From JAVZLH01 sp038883475 (GTDB lineage Archaea; Thermoproteota; Bathyarchaeia; Bathyarchaeales; Bathycorpusculaceae), in NCBI GenBank assembly GCA_038883475.1, contig JAVZMA010000022.1:1-24034 (forward strand): DNA of 24,034 nucleotides, read 5' to 3'. Below the pieces are notes generated by a model. It made no database searches, was not told the origin of the DNA, and worked only from the letters and a program-made list of their open reading frames with translations. Positions 13,657 to 22,169 of this stretch are shown in pieces. Made by a program: the position numbers and the translations under genes. How positions within the stretch are numbered: position 1 is the first letter of the stretch; every line of letters begins with the position of its first letter.

Positions 13657-14622
13657 GTGCTGAAATTGCGCAGTTTCCAACATGATAAGGCTGAGCATGT
13701 TTCGCGGTGTTTGGAATTAGCTATTCTTTTAGAGGTGGGCGCTGATAAGCCTGGCAACGTGAATTTTGTTGTTGGCTTTGAAGGCACTAATCACGCGCAT
13801 TTTTTGGCTTCTGCTGTGGCTGCTGCACGGCATTTTAGGCTTGCTGCGGAAAGGGGAATCGCCGTTTCACGCGGAGAAATAAGCTTAAGTGATGTTGGTT
13901 TAGGAGGCATTATTCGCGATTGTGTTGCGGACATTAACGCTTGGCAGAGTGGCGGTAACACTTTACTTGGCACGGTTATTTTGTTTGTTCCAATTGCGGC
14001 TGCTGCTGGAATGACCCTCACTGATGAGAAATTTATTTTCGACCTTTCTGATCTTAGGAAAAACTTGAAGCGTATCGTGGAAGCGACAACTCCAGAAGAT
14101 GCTGTCGCGGTTTACGAAGCGATAAAAATTGCCAATCCAAGCGGGCTTGGAAAAGCTCCAGACCTTGACATTAACAGTCCAGACTCAACAAGCAGAATAG
14201 TTAAGGAGAAGGTTTCGCTCTACCAGGTTTTTCAAATAGCCGCGAGCTACGACACGGTTTGTTCTGAATGGGTGAACAATTACCCAGTAACCTTTGATTT
14301 CGCCTATCCAAGCTTGGTGGAAGAAATTAAGAGAAACGGAAACTTGAACACGGCTATAATCCACACTTTCCTGAAAGTTTTGGCAAAACACCCAGACACC
14401 TTTATCGCGCGAAAGGTTGGCGTCGGAAAAGCTCGCGAAGTCTCATTCATGGCTGAGGAAGTCGTGAAGCTGGGTGGACTCACAACTCAAACAGGCAGAG
14501 AGAGACTACGCGAATTTGACGCAATGCTGAGGAAGTCAGACAGTCTCTTAAACCCTGGCACCACAGCAGATATAATAGCAGCTGCTTTAGCGCTAAACAT
14601 CCTAAGCGGGTTCCGACCCTAA
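13657..14622 (+). CDS. CitG-like protein (triphosphoribosyl-dephospho-CoA synthase family)
   Basis: This protein has about 321 residues. The motif LEVGADKPGNVNFVVGFEGTNH (seen as GADKPGNVN and GFEGTNHAHF) matches the CitG/MdcB block xPKPGxVD...H. Downstream are GGNTLLGTVILFVPIAAAAG (glycine-rich, typical of the family) and a C-terminal segment PGTTADIIAAALALNIL. Bacterial CitG makes the prosthetic-group precursor of citrate lyase from ATP and dephospho-CoA. No lyase genes are present here, so the archaeal substrate is likely to differ. The start could be GTG 13657 or TTG 13666; the latter has GGGTG 6 nt upstream. It is divergent from an S-component-like transporter and precedes the C1 operon, but a 161-bp gap makes independent transcription likely. 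Confidence 0.75.
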   Translation: MLKLRSFQHDKAEHVSRCLELAILLEVGADKPGNVNFVVGFEGTNHAHFLASAVAAARHFRLAAERGIAVSRGEISLSDVGLGGIIRDCVADINAWQSGGNTLLGTVILFVPIAAAAGMTLTDEKFIFDLSDLRKNLKRIVEATTPEDAVAVYEAIKIANPSGLGKAPDLDINSPDSTSRIVKEKVSLYQVFQIAASYDTVCSEWVNNYPVTFDFAYPSLVEEIKRNGNLNTAIIHTFLKVLAKHPDTFIARKVGVGKAREVSFMAEEVVKLGGLTTQTGRERLREFDAMLRKSDSLLNPGTTADIIAAALALNILSGFRP

Positions 14623-14701
14623 CATGCATTTAAGATGTTTACGATGGTGTGAATGGAAAAGCATTGTGTCTTGGTTGATGCGAGCTTAGCGACTAGTAAG
14701 A

Positions 14702-14708
14702 TTAAAAT
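14702..14708 (+). promoter_or_regulatory. Putative box A of the fwd operon
   Basis: TTAAAAT lies in the 161-bp gap before fwdD and would start transcription near 14730, about 55 nt before the ATG at 14784. The leader contains GAGG (14772-14775), 8 nt ahead of that ATG. The rest of the gap shows only a 19-codon open frame (14656-14715) and no clear RNA structure. Confidence 0.3.
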
Positions 14709-14783
14709 GTAACAAGTTTTCAAGATACCGTTAAGACCATGCGCGTTTCAGCGTATCGGTTACGAAGATTCGAGGTTTAACTA

Positions 14784-15206
14784 ATGGAAGAGCATCCAAA
14801 ACTTAAAGTCACATTAGTGACTGGGCGGACAATAGAGCAGGGCGTTGGGAAAGAAAGAGGGAAACTGTCAAAGGAATATGTGGAAAGCGTTTCCGTCTGT
14901 TACATGGACCCAGAAGACCTAAAAAAGCTTAAAATCAAAGATGGAACAAACGTTTTGGTTTCAACGAATTATGGCTCGGTTGTTGTGAAAGCCCTAAAAT
15001 CCCTTAGAGCCCCCCATCAGGGAATAATCTACATTCCTTACGGTCCATGGGCAAATGTCATTGTTAACCCTGAAACCCACGGCATCGGCATGCCATCCTT
15101 TAAGGGAATTCCAGCGGAAGTTAAGCCCGCCCCAGACAAACCAATCCTAAGCCTTGCAGAACTTCTTAAAGCACAGTTTGGGAAGGAAGCATATGCATGT
15201 AGTTAA
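14784..15206 (+). CDS. fwdD: Formyl-methanofuran dehydrogenase subunit D
   Basis: This 140-residue molybdopterin-dinucleotide-binding subunit opens with LKVTLVTGRTIEQGVGKERGK, then has EYVESVSVCYMDPEDLKKL, DGTNVLVSTNYGSVVVKA, IYIPYGPWANVIVNPETHGIGMPSFKG (recognised as GPWAN and GIGMPSFKG). This is the double-psi barrel that completes the active site of the CO2-reducing, tungsten- or molybdenum-containing dehydrogenase together with FwdB. It is somewhat longer than methanogen FwdD because of a short C-terminal extension. It is the first gene of the operon, and its 3' end overlaps the fwdB start by 14 bp. Sequence cannot tell the tungsten (fwd) from the molybdenum (fmd) form. Confidence 0.92.
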   Translation: MEEHPKLKVTLVTGRTIEQGVGKERGKLSKEYVESVSVCYMDPEDLKKLKIKDGTNVLVSTNYGSVVVKALKSLRAPHQGIIYIPYGPWANVIVNPETHGIGMPSFKGIPAEVKPAPDKPILSLAELLKAQFGKEAYACS

Positions 15207-16653
15207 GGCTGTAACATGTCCGGTTTGTGGAAGTTTATGCGACGACATAGAACTGACAATTGACAAAAAGAAAATAGTGAAGGTCAAGAACGGCTGCGCC
15301 ATGTGTGAATCGAAATTTTTGGGCTACTGCGGAGAACATAGAATCCTAAAGCCTATGATAAGAAAAAACGGAGAACTCGTGAAGGTTACGCTTAAAGAAG
15401 CCATACAGAAAGCCGCTGAAATCCTAGCCCAAGCAAACTATCCAGTTCTATACGGATGGAGTTCAACAAGCTGCGAGGCTACAAGAGTTGGACTTGAGTT
15501 GGCTGAGGAGGTAGGCGGAGTAATCGATAACACGTCTGTGGTTTGCCACGGCCCATCAATTTTAAGCGTTCAAGAAGTGGGCATTCCCTCCTGTACTCTT
15601 GGGCAGATTAGGCATAGGGCAGACCTCGTTATCTATTGGGGAAGCGACCCTTGGAGCGCCCATCCAAGACACATTGAAAGGTACACGGTTTTCTCTGAAG
15701 GAAGATTTGAAAAAAGCGATTGGAGAGGCTACATAGCCAAAATAAGAGCCTTAATTGGAAAAAAGAAAATTCAGAGCGCCATCAGAAGATTAGTGCTAAA
15801 GAAAAAACCATCTGTTTCACCTTCCACCGAAAAAGTTTGCCCAACGATTCCGAGAGAAGGGAGAAAACTCATAGTTATTGACGTTAGAAAGACAAAGTCC
15901 GCAGAAATGGCTGATTACTTCGTCCAAGTTGAGCCAAACAAGGATTATGAGCTTCTCCAAGCTTTTAGGGCTTTGATTCGCGACCAAGAACTTGATGTGG
16001 ACAAGGTTGCTGGCGTCCCGGTAGAGTATCTTGAGGAAGTTGCGGATGCTATGGTCAACTGCGATTTTGGAGCTTTGTTTTTCGGCGTCGGCTTAACAAT
16101 GAGCAGTGGCAAACTTAAGAACATAGACGCTGCGCTTTCTCTAGTCCGTGACTTAAACATGTACACAAAATTCATCATAATGCCCATGAGAGGACATTTC
16201 AACGTTACGGGCGCGAATACGGTTTCCACTTGGCAGACGGGCTACCCATACGCGGTTGACTTTTCGCTTGGCTATCCCCGATATAACCCAGGCGAAACAT
16301 CTGTTGTAGACGTGCTTTTACGTAAGGAGTCAGATGCAGCCCTAGTTGTGGCTTCAGACCCCGTGGCGACCTTTCCAAAAGAGGCTGTTAAACATCTTGT
16401 TGAAAACCCGTTGATAGTGATAGACCCTCACATGAACGCCACAGCCCAGATGGCAGACGTGGTTATCCCCTCAGCCTTTGTTGGAATCGAAGCCAGCGGA
16501 ACAGCCTACCGCATGGACCACGTGCCAATTCCACTAAAGAAAGTTGTTGACCCTCCCCGCGGAATACTTCCAGACGAGGAAATTTTAAGGAGAATTCTCA
16601 CCGAAGTCAGAAAAATAAAGAAAAAGAGCCTGAAAAAAGCGGAGGAAGACTAA
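15193..16653 (+). CDS. fwdB: Formyl-methanofuran dehydrogenase subunit B (catalytic)
   Basis: This subunit has 486 residues, starting at ATG 15193 behind GGAAGGA (15181-15187). The in-frame upstream start at 15154 would add 13 residues lying before the family's usual start. The N-terminus binds a [4Fe-4S] cluster (CPVCGSLCDD...CAMC). The bis-pterin active-site cysteine is in SVVCHGPS (~residue 118); there is no selenocysteine codon. DPWSAHPRHIERY, VIDVRKTKSAEMADYFVQVEP and FNVTGANTVSTWQTGYPYAV are family blocks. The subunit interconverts CO2 and formate inside the Fwd complex. Between GRFEKS and GRKLIVIDV there is an extra basic segment of ~49 residues (15712-15858), which explains the length against about 430 in methanogens. 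TAA is directly followed by the fwdA ATG. Confidence 0.95.
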   Translation: MHVVKAVTCPVCGSLCDDIELTIDKKKIVKVKNGCAMCESKFLGYCGEHRILKPMIRKNGELVKVTLKEAIQKAAEILAQANYPVLYGWSSTSCEATRVGLELAEEVGGVIDNTSVVCHGPSILSVQEVGIPSCTLGQIRHRADLVIYWGSDPWSAHPRHIERYTVFSEGRFEKSDWRGYIAKIRALIGKKKIQSAIRRLVLKKKPSVSPSTEKVCPTIPREGRKLIVIDVRKTKSAEMADYFVQVEPNKDYELLQAFRALIRDQELDVDKVAGVPVEYLEEVADAMVNCDFGALFFGVGLTMSSGKLKNIDAALSLVRDLNMYTKFIIMPMRGHFNVTGANTVSTWQTGYPYAVDFSLGYPRYNPGETSVVDVLLRKESDAALVVASDPVATFPKEAVKHLVENPLIVIDPHMNATAQMADVVIPSAFVGIEASGTAYRMDHVPIPLKKVVDPPRGILPDEEILRRILTEVRKIKKKSLKKAEED

Positions 16654-18345
16654 ATGGAGCTTCTAATAAAGAACGGTTTAGTTTACGACCCGATTAACGG
16701 CGTTGACGGCGAAAAAATGGACATCGCCATAAAAGATGGAAAAATCGTTAAGAAAGTCAATGAGCGCAGGGCAAAGAAGATAGATGCTTCTGGAATGGTC
16801 GTTATGCCCGGCGGAGTTGACATACACTCTCATATCGCCGGCGGAAAGGTGAACAGTGGAAGGCTTCTTAGACCAGAAGACCACTTTAGGGATTATGAGC
16901 CTAAAACGCCTATAACACGTTCTGGAGTAGGCTACTCTATTCCGTCAACATTTACAACTGGTTATCGCTATGCAAGGATGGGTTACACAACGGTTATGGA
17001 CCCGGCCATGCCTCCTTTAGAGGCTAAGCACACCCACGAAGAGTTTAATGACACTCCAATAATTGATAAGGCAACTTACCCGCTTATAGGCGACTGGTGG
17101 TTCGTCCTAGAATATTTGAGGGAAGGAAAAATTGAGGAATGTGCTAGGCACGTGGCTTGGATGATAACCTCGACTAAGGGCTACGCCATAAAACTCGTTA
17201 ACCCCGGAGGGCTAGAAGCGTGGGGTTTCGGTCGAAACGTCGCAAGCCTAGACGACCAAGTTCCATATTTCTGCATAACCCCACGTGAAATAATTCGTGG
17301 ACTATGCAAAGTTAATAAGCTTCTAAATCTGCCGCACACAATTCATGTTCACACAAACAACCTTGGAAAGCCTGGAAACTACACGACAACATTGGAAACT
17401 TTGAAGTGTGTTGAAGATTTGGCGGATGGAGACAAACCAGTAATTCACATAACGCACTGCCAGTTTTCCGCTTTCAAAGGCGACGACTGGAGAACGTTTG
17501 AGTCTGGAGCCGAAGAAATCGCCAACTACGTAAATGCGCACTCTCACTTAACCATGGACATGGGTCAAGTAATATTCACAGACACGACGACAATGACCGC
17601 GGATGGTCCCTTCCAATTCATCCTTTACCAACTCAGCGGAAACAAGTGGACTAACCACGATGTGGAAACCGAAACAAGCAGCGGCATAGTACCCTTCCAT
17701 TACCGCAGAAAAAGCTACGTTCACGCCGTCCAATGGTCGATAGGCTTAGAACTAGCCCTATTAATCAAAGACCAGTGGAAAATTTTCTTAACGACAGACC
17801 ACCCGAACGCCGGTCCTTTCACCGCCTACCCAAAGATTATCGCTTGGCTCATGAGCAGAAAAGCCAGAGAAAAAACCTTGAAAAAAATTCATCCCCGCGC
17901 CAGAAGCAGAAGCCTTCTCCCATCAATAGATCGTGAACTAAGTTTTTACGAAATTGCCATAATGACGAGGGCTGGACAAGCAAAAGCTTTAGGACTTAAA
18001 ACCAAGGGTCATTTGGGAGTGGGCGCGGACGCTGACATAGCCATATACAACTTTAACCCTGAAACAACAGACCAGTCAAAGAAGTATAAGGCTTTGAGAA
18101 GGGCGTTTAAACGAGCCGCCTACACTATTAAAAGTGGAGAGGTTGTTGTTAAAGACGGCGAGGTAATAAAAAACGCAAAAGGCGCAACCATTTGGTTGGA
18201 TGTGAAAACATCCGAGCAAGCCAAGATAACTGAAGAAATGAAGAGAAGATTTAAGGAATACTGGACTGTTGAATACGAGAATTATCCAGTTACAGAACAT
18301 TACCTTGAGGTTTCACATCCAATAATTGTAAAGGCTGATGTATGA
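16654..18345 (+). CDS. fwdA: Formyl-methanofuran dehydrogenase subunit A (amidohydrolase)
   Basis: This 563-residue protein is of the urease/dihydroorotase amidohydrolase fold. It has GGVDIHSHIAGGKVNSGR (two metal-binding histidines), YAIKLVNPGG (lysine expected to be carboxylated), IHVHTNNLGKPGNY, VIHITHCQFSAF (histidine ligands) and FLTTDHPNAGPFTAYP (catalytic Asp). In the complex, FwdA condenses formate with methanofuran at a binuclear zinc site after formate travels through a tunnel from FwdB. Length is normal for the family. The ATG immediately follows the fwdB stop, and the TGA overlaps the ATG of fwdC (ATGA), so the operon is tightly coupled. Confidence 0.96.
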   Translation: MELLIKNGLVYDPINGVDGEKMDIAIKDGKIVKKVNERRAKKIDASGMVVMPGGVDIHSHIAGGKVNSGRLLRPEDHFRDYEPKTPITRSGVGYSIPSTFTTGYRYARMGYTTVMDPAMPPLEAKHTHEEFNDTPIIDKATYPLIGDWWFVLEYLREGKIEECARHVAWMITSTKGYAIKLVNPGGLEAWGFGRNVASLDDQVPYFCITPREIIRGLCKVNKLLNLPHTIHVHTNNLGKPGNYTTTLETLKCVEDLADGDKPVIHITHCQFSAFKGDDWRTFESGAEEIANYVNAHSHLTMDMGQVIFTDTTTMTADGPFQFILYQLSGNKWTNHDVETETSSGIVPFHYRRKSYVHAVQWSIGLELALLIKDQWKIFLTTDHPNAGPFTAYPKIIAWLMSRKAREKTLKKIHPRARSRSLLPSIDRELSFYEIAIMTRAGQAKALGLKTKGHLGVGADADIAIYNFNPETTDQSKKYKALRRAFKRAAYTIKSGEVVVKDGEVIKNAKGATIWLDVKTSEQAKITEEMKRRFKEYWTVEYENYPVTEHYLEVSHPIIVKADV

Positions 18346-19172
18346 TGATAAGCCTATACCCAAAACGGGAATTCAAATTTCCAATAATCGCCGAGTGCAT
18401 AAACCCAAACGTTTTCGCTGAAAAGAAGCTTGAAGAAATAGCTGAGCTAAAGGTTTGGGAAGGAAACAAACAGAAAACCATCGGCGAACTTTTCAAAATT
18501 GAAGAGACGCAAAAAACAAACCCGCCCGAAAACGAAGCCATAACGATAAAAGGCGACTTAAGCAAAGTTAGAAAAATAGGCGCAGGCATGAAAAGTGGAG
18601 AAATAACAATTTATGGAAATGTTGGCATGCACCTGGGCGAAGAAATGAAGGGTGGAAAAATAACTGTGCATGGCAACGTCGGCGGGTGGGCGGGCTCTAT
18701 GATGAAAGGCGGCATAATAGAAATCCACGGAAACGCCGATGGCTATCTTGGTGCGCCATATCGCGGAAGCACAGAAGGAATTAGCGGAGGAAAAATAATT
18801 GTTCACGGCAATGTTGGAAATGACGTGGGTAACCACATGAGAAAGGGCATAATAAAAATTTACGGAAACGCCGGTCAATTTGTTGGTTTTCGTATGCATA
18901 AAGGAACCATTTACGTTCAAGGAGACTGCGGAGACAGGGCGGGCGCCTGCATGAAAGATGGCACAATAATTGTCGGCGGACACATAGAGTCTGTCATGCC
19001 AACCTTCACAATAGATAGCCTAAAAAAGAAGGTTAAGGTTGAGGAAGGCGAAGTTGTTGAAACTCCCTTCTACCTGTTTCTAGGCGACTTAACAGAAAAC
19101 GGACAAGGCAAACTTTATGTTTCAAAAGAGAAAAACCCCCACCTAAGCCACTATGAAAAGTTCCTCAAATAA
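18342..19172 (+). CDS. fwdC: Formyl-methanofuran dehydrogenase subunit C
   Basis: This protein has 276 residues. The central part is a right-handed beta-helix made of repeats of the type MKxGxIxVxGNVGxxxG: MKSGEITIYGNVGMHLGE, MKGGKITVHGNVGGWAGS, MKGGIIEIHGNADGYLGA and four further turns, as in the C-terminal domain of glutamate synthase. In the Fwd complex, FwdC is the scaffold that supports FwdA and FwdB. Length matches methanogen FwdC. It starts at ATG 18342, overlapping the fwdA stop; a second in-frame ATG follows directly at 18345. No fwdE, fwdF or fwdG gene follows, so the ferredoxin subunits, if any, are elsewhere. Confidence 0.95.
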   Translation: MMISLYPKREFKFPIIAECINPNVFAEKKLEEIAELKVWEGNKQKTIGELFKIEETQKTNPPENEAITIKGDLSKVRKIGAGMKSGEITIYGNVGMHLGEEMKGGKITVHGNVGGWAGSMMKGGIIEIHGNADGYLGAPYRGSTEGISGGKIIVHGNVGNDVGNHMRKGIIKIYGNAGQFVGFRMHKGTIYVQGDCGDRAGACMKDGTIIVGGHIESVMPTFTIDSLKKKVKVEEGEVVETPFYLFLGDLTENGQGKLYVSKEKNPHLSHYEKFLK

Positions 19173-19198
19173 CCATTAATAAGGAGAAGGCTTCCACT

Positions 19199-20161
19199 TT
19201 GAAAAATGGTTTAAGCGTGAACCGCCTCGCATGGAAACTCTTGGAAAAATTATGTGAAAAAGCGGATTATTATGGCGTGAAGGTTGAAAAAACCAGTTCT
19301 GGCGCAACAATTGTTGACGCTGGAATAAACGCAAAAGGCGGATTTGAAGCTGGAAAAATAATCACTGAAATCTGCATGGGTGGATGTGGAAAGGCAAGAA
19401 TAACCAACAGAAAATACGGCGAACTCGAATTGCCTACAATATTTGTTTACACAGACCACCCAACAATAGCCACTTTAGGCTCGCAGTTTGCAGGCTGGCA
19501 AATAAAAGAAGGCGACTACTTCGCCATAGGGTCTGGACCAGCAAGAGCCTTAGCTTTGAAGCCAAAGGAAATTTACGATGAGATAGGCTACAGGGATGAT
19601 TTTGAAAAGGCTGTTGTGGTTTTGGAAACAGATAAGCATCCGCCAGAAACGCTAATAGACCGTTTGACAAAAGACTGCAAAGTCAAAAAAGAAAATCTAG
19701 CCATAATCTTAACGCCAACAGCCAGCATCGCTGGCTCAACACAAGTTTCAGGCAGAATCGTCGAAACTGGAATCCACAAACTTAGCAAAGTTGGCTTAGA
19801 CCCGAACGCAATTCTTTACGCTTGGGGAAGCGCTCCAATCTCGCCGGTACATCCAAAATTTGCCCAAGCAATGGCGAGAACAAACGACGCGATTCTCTAC
19901 GGCGGAATAACCTACTATGTAGTTGACTATGAAAATGAAGAGGAGTTAAAGAAGATTTTGGAGAACGCTCCGTCAAAAGCCTCTAAGGATTACGGGCGAC
20001 CCTTCATAGAAATTTTCAAAAGAGCGGAATATAACTTCTACAAAATAGACCCAAACCTCTTTGCGCCAGCTGTGGTTATCATCAATAGTGCGCGGAGTGG
20101 TAGAGTATTTAAGGCTGGAGATATTAACAGCGAAATATTACTGAAATCTTTAGGGTTCTAG
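19199..20161 (+). CDS. mch: Methenyl-tetrahydromethanopterin cyclohydrolase
   Basis: This 320-residue protein matches Mch in length and blocks: LSVNRLAWKLLEKL, SGATIVDAGINAKGGFEAGK (quoted as ATIVDAGI and GGFEAG), EICMGGCGKARI, PTIFVYTDHPTIATLGSQFAG, FAIGSGPARALA and LYGGITYYVVD. It catalyses the reversible conversion of formyl-H4MPT to methenyl-H4MPT in the cytosol, two steps after the Fwd reaction. The start is TTG 19199, with GGAGAAGG (19183-19190) 8 nt upstream. It follows fwdC by 26 bp and is probably the last gene of the operon. Its stop overlaps that of the convergent transporter gene in CTAG (20158-20161). Confidence 0.96.
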   Translation: MKNGLSVNRLAWKLLEKLCEKADYYGVKVEKTSSGATIVDAGINAKGGFEAGKIITEICMGGCGKARITNRKYGELELPTIFVYTDHPTIATLGSQFAGWQIKEGDYFAIGSGPARALALKPKEIYDEIGYRDDFEKAVVVLETDKHPPETLIDRLTKDCKVKKENLAIILTPTASIAGSTQVSGRIVETGIHKLSKVGLDPNAILYAWGSAPISPVHPKFAQAMARTNDAILYGGITYYVVDYENEEELKKILENAPSKASKDYGRPFIEIFKRAEYNFYKIDPNLFAPAVVIINSARSGRVFKAGDINSEILLKSLGF

Positions 20162-20799
20162 TCTGTTTTTTCCGTTGCTTGGATTTTTGAAAGTGTGTAG
20201 GGTTTCGCGAAGACACGGCTTACAAAATCGTTGAAACCGTTGTTTCCAACAAGGGCTCCCATGAAAAATCCTAGGAGTGCCATTTCAATCCATGCTTTGG
20301 CCAAAATTGAAAGCGCCAGCACCCACATCGAGCCGAAAATGGATGTGAAAAACGCGGCGACTTCTGGAAGTAAAATGGTGACGAGAACTTCAAAGAAGAA
20401 CAGTGTATAGATGCATTCTGGGACGTATCCAACCAAAGTTGCAAAAGTCATTTTCCAAGAAGGATGCTTCGAATTTTCTATCTTGAACATTTTTGCGAGA
20501 TAACCAACGGTTGCTCCAGTCAAAGCTTTCCCTATTGGTAAGCCAAAAGCTCCAAGCAACCCTAAACTTCCTCCAAAATATCCAAAATAGATTCCCGGAC
20601 CTATCCCTACGAGAAGCCCGGCCACAAAGCCTGTCAATGGACCTCCGTAAACTGCTGCGATTAGGGTTCCGATGTGGGATAGGTCTAGGGCTATTTGAGT
20701 TGTCTTAAAAATTGTTTGGGAGACGATGAACATAACGTTTCCTAGGGCAGCCATAAGCGCTAGAAAAACTATTTTTCTTGAGTTTCCCGCCGTGTTCAT
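20158..20799 (-). CDS. ECF-transporter S-component-like membrane protein
   Basis: This 213-residue protein has about six hydrophobic segments and the pattern of vitamin-type ECF S components: KIVFLALMAALGNVMFIVSQ, then IALDLSHIGTLIAAVYGGPLTG and FVAGLLVGIGPGIYFGYFGG. The conserved small-residue GGPLTGFxxGLLVG turn is typical. It would bind its ligand with high affinity and use a shared ECF ATPase module encoded elsewhere. The ligand is unknown. It differs clearly from the other S-like protein in this window. The start is ATG 20797-20799. It is convergent with mch and divergent from the coiled-coil gene across a long palindrome that carries the shared A/T box. Confidence 0.75.
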   Translation of the reverse strand: MNTAGNSRKIVFLALMAALGNVMFIVSQTIFKTTQIALDLSHIGTLIAAVYGGPLTGFVAGLLVGIGPGIYFGYFGGSLGLLGAFGLPIGKALTGATVGYLAKMFKIENSKHPSWKMTFATLVGYVPECIYTLFFFEVLVTILLPEVAAFFTSIFGSMWVLALSILAKAWIEMALLGFFMGALVGNNGFNDFVSRVFAKPYTLSKIQATEKTD

Positions 20800-20826
20800 T
20801 TTTGTTCACTTGGTAGGCGTTGTCAG

Positions 20827-20866
20827 TTTTACTCATATATAAGTTTCTACTTAAGAATGAGTAAAA
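20827..20866. promoter_or_regulatory. Divergent promoter with perfect 10-bp palindrome arms
   Basis: The arms TTTTACTCAT (20827-20836) and ATGAGTAAAA (20857-20866) are separated by 20 bp. The A/T box ATATATAAG (20835-20843) overlaps the left arm and could serve both directions: about 20864 as start for the coiled-coil gene and about 20815 for the transporter gene. A regulator bound to the arms would cover this box. Confidence 0.5.
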
Positions 20867-20888
20867 GCATGGAGTTTGAAAGATAAAT

Positions 20889-22169
20889 ATGACCTCTACA
20901 TATTTTTACTGGGATATCAGCTTGTCCGAAACTGCAAGACTTTCCATGAGTGAAGTTAAGAGCTGGCTTGAGCGTGAAACAAGTTCTATTTTTGTTCCTG
21001 TTCATACTAAGGCTGAGAAACTACTTGACGAGATGCGTGATGCAATAAATAATCTTGTAGATGCCAGTCAAATGCTCTTTGACAATAGCGCGAAGGAAAT
21101 TGAGAAGCGGAACATGAAAACCTACGGTAGGGCGAGAGCCCTAAACAAGCTTGCGCGCCTTTTTCTAGATAGGCTAAAACAGATTAAGGTTCCGGAACAA
21201 GTTTCCTACGATAATTTGCGAGATTTTGCTCAAGAAACCCAAAAGGCGTTTTTGGTTACGGAAGTTGATGTGCGAAACTGGTTTCCGCGAATTTCACCCT
21301 TCTTCATTCTTGATAGGAGAAAGTTTCTAGCTGTTTTTGAAAAGTCAAAGATTTCTTTGAAGGAACTGAACAGTTTTCTAACAAAAGAGTATGTCAAAAC
21401 AAAAACTTTGGAGGAAACCTTCCAACTAATAGAAAAGCTTGCTGCTCTCCAGAAGCAGTTAGAAGACCTAAAACTGAAGAAGGCAAAAGTTGAGGCTGAA
21501 AAGACTTCATTAGAGAGGGAACTTTCAGATAAACAGCAGAAAATTGCAAGTTTAAAAAATGAGGGCGGCTTAAGCCAACTAAGCCAGTTAGACATGGAGA
21601 TTGAAGCCTTAAACGCTGAGGTTAGGCACACACTTCAGCACTTGCAAAAACCGTTCATAAAGCTCCAAGCTCTGTCACTTCATGGCGGTGGGAGCGGTTT
21701 AAAACAAGATGAACTGAAGAAATTAGAGGAGTATATGCTGAATCCTTTTAACGCACTCGCCGCAGAAGAAGAGAATTATCCGCTGCTGAGGAGCATTCTC
21801 CAAAAACTGAAACGTGCAATGTCTGAGGAAAAAGTAAGCCTAAAACCAGACAAAAGGCGGAAAGCTGAACAAGAAATAGACAACATTCTCAACAAAAATT
21901 CTTTGGCAGACTTGCAGCGGAAATGCGTGAACTTGGCGTTGCAGAAAAAACAGTTTTCCGCCTCAACAAGCATTGAAGAGGCAAAGCACAACTTGTCAAT
22001 TTTGCAAGCGCACCTTGAAAACTTGGAAAAGAGAATCGACGTTGCAGATTCTGAGGCAAACGCTGTTGAGCGAGCTATCAGCGAAACCGAGGAGAAAATC
22101 CGAAACTACAAAACTGCCATAGAAAAGAACATTTTTGATTTTACGAACAAAAGAGTTCGCGTTCAATAG
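20889..22169 (+). CDS. Coiled-coil protein upstream of a PPP phosphatase
   Basis: This 426-residue protein has no family that I can name. The first ~170 residues are helical and mixed-charge, with a more ordered part (VTEVDVRNWFPRISPFFILD). Residues about 170-240 form a long heptad coiled coil (LAALQKQLEDLKLKKAKVEAEK, read in two halves), and about 325-420 form a second. There is no signal peptide, membrane segment or nucleotide-binding motif, so it is not an SMC or Rad50 ATPase despite the resemblance of its coils. The gene ends at TAG 22167-22169, directly before the phosphatase, so the two are surely cotranscribed. It may be a substrate or scaffold of that phosphatase. The ribosome site is weak. 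Confidence 0.75.
   Translation: MTSTYFYWDISLSETARLSMSEVKSWLERETSSIFVPVHTKAEKLLDEMRDAINNLVDASQMLFDNSAKEIEKRNMKTYGRARALNKLARLFLDRLKQIKVPEQVSYDNLRDFAQETQKAFLVTEVDVRNWFPRISPFFILDRRKFLAVFEKSKISLKELNSFLTKEYVKTKTLEETFQLIEKLAALQKQLEDLKLKKAKVEAEKTSLERELSDKQQKIASLKNEGGLSQLSQLDMEIEALNAEVRHTLQHLQKPFIKLQALSLHGGGSGLKQDELKKLEEYMLNPFNALAAEEENYPLLRSILQKLKRAMSEEKVSLKPDKRRKAEQEIDNILNKNSLADLQRKCVNLALQKKQFSASTSIEEAKHNLSILQAHLENLEKRIDVADSEANAVERAISETEEKIRNYKTAIEKNIFDFTNKRVRVQ

Noticed and set aside
13657..14622. Citrate lyase or malonate decarboxylase gene set
   Set aside because: Only the CitG-like gene is present; no lyase subunits, CitX or acyl-carrier protein gene lies nearby.
14656..14715. 19-codon ORF before fwdD
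   Set aside because: It lacks a ribosome site and is too short to judge; it overlaps the probable fwd promoter. No protein family is supported.
20889..22169. SMC/Rad50-type ATPase
   Set aside because: Coiled coils resemble those proteins, but there is no Walker A, Walker B or signature motif.
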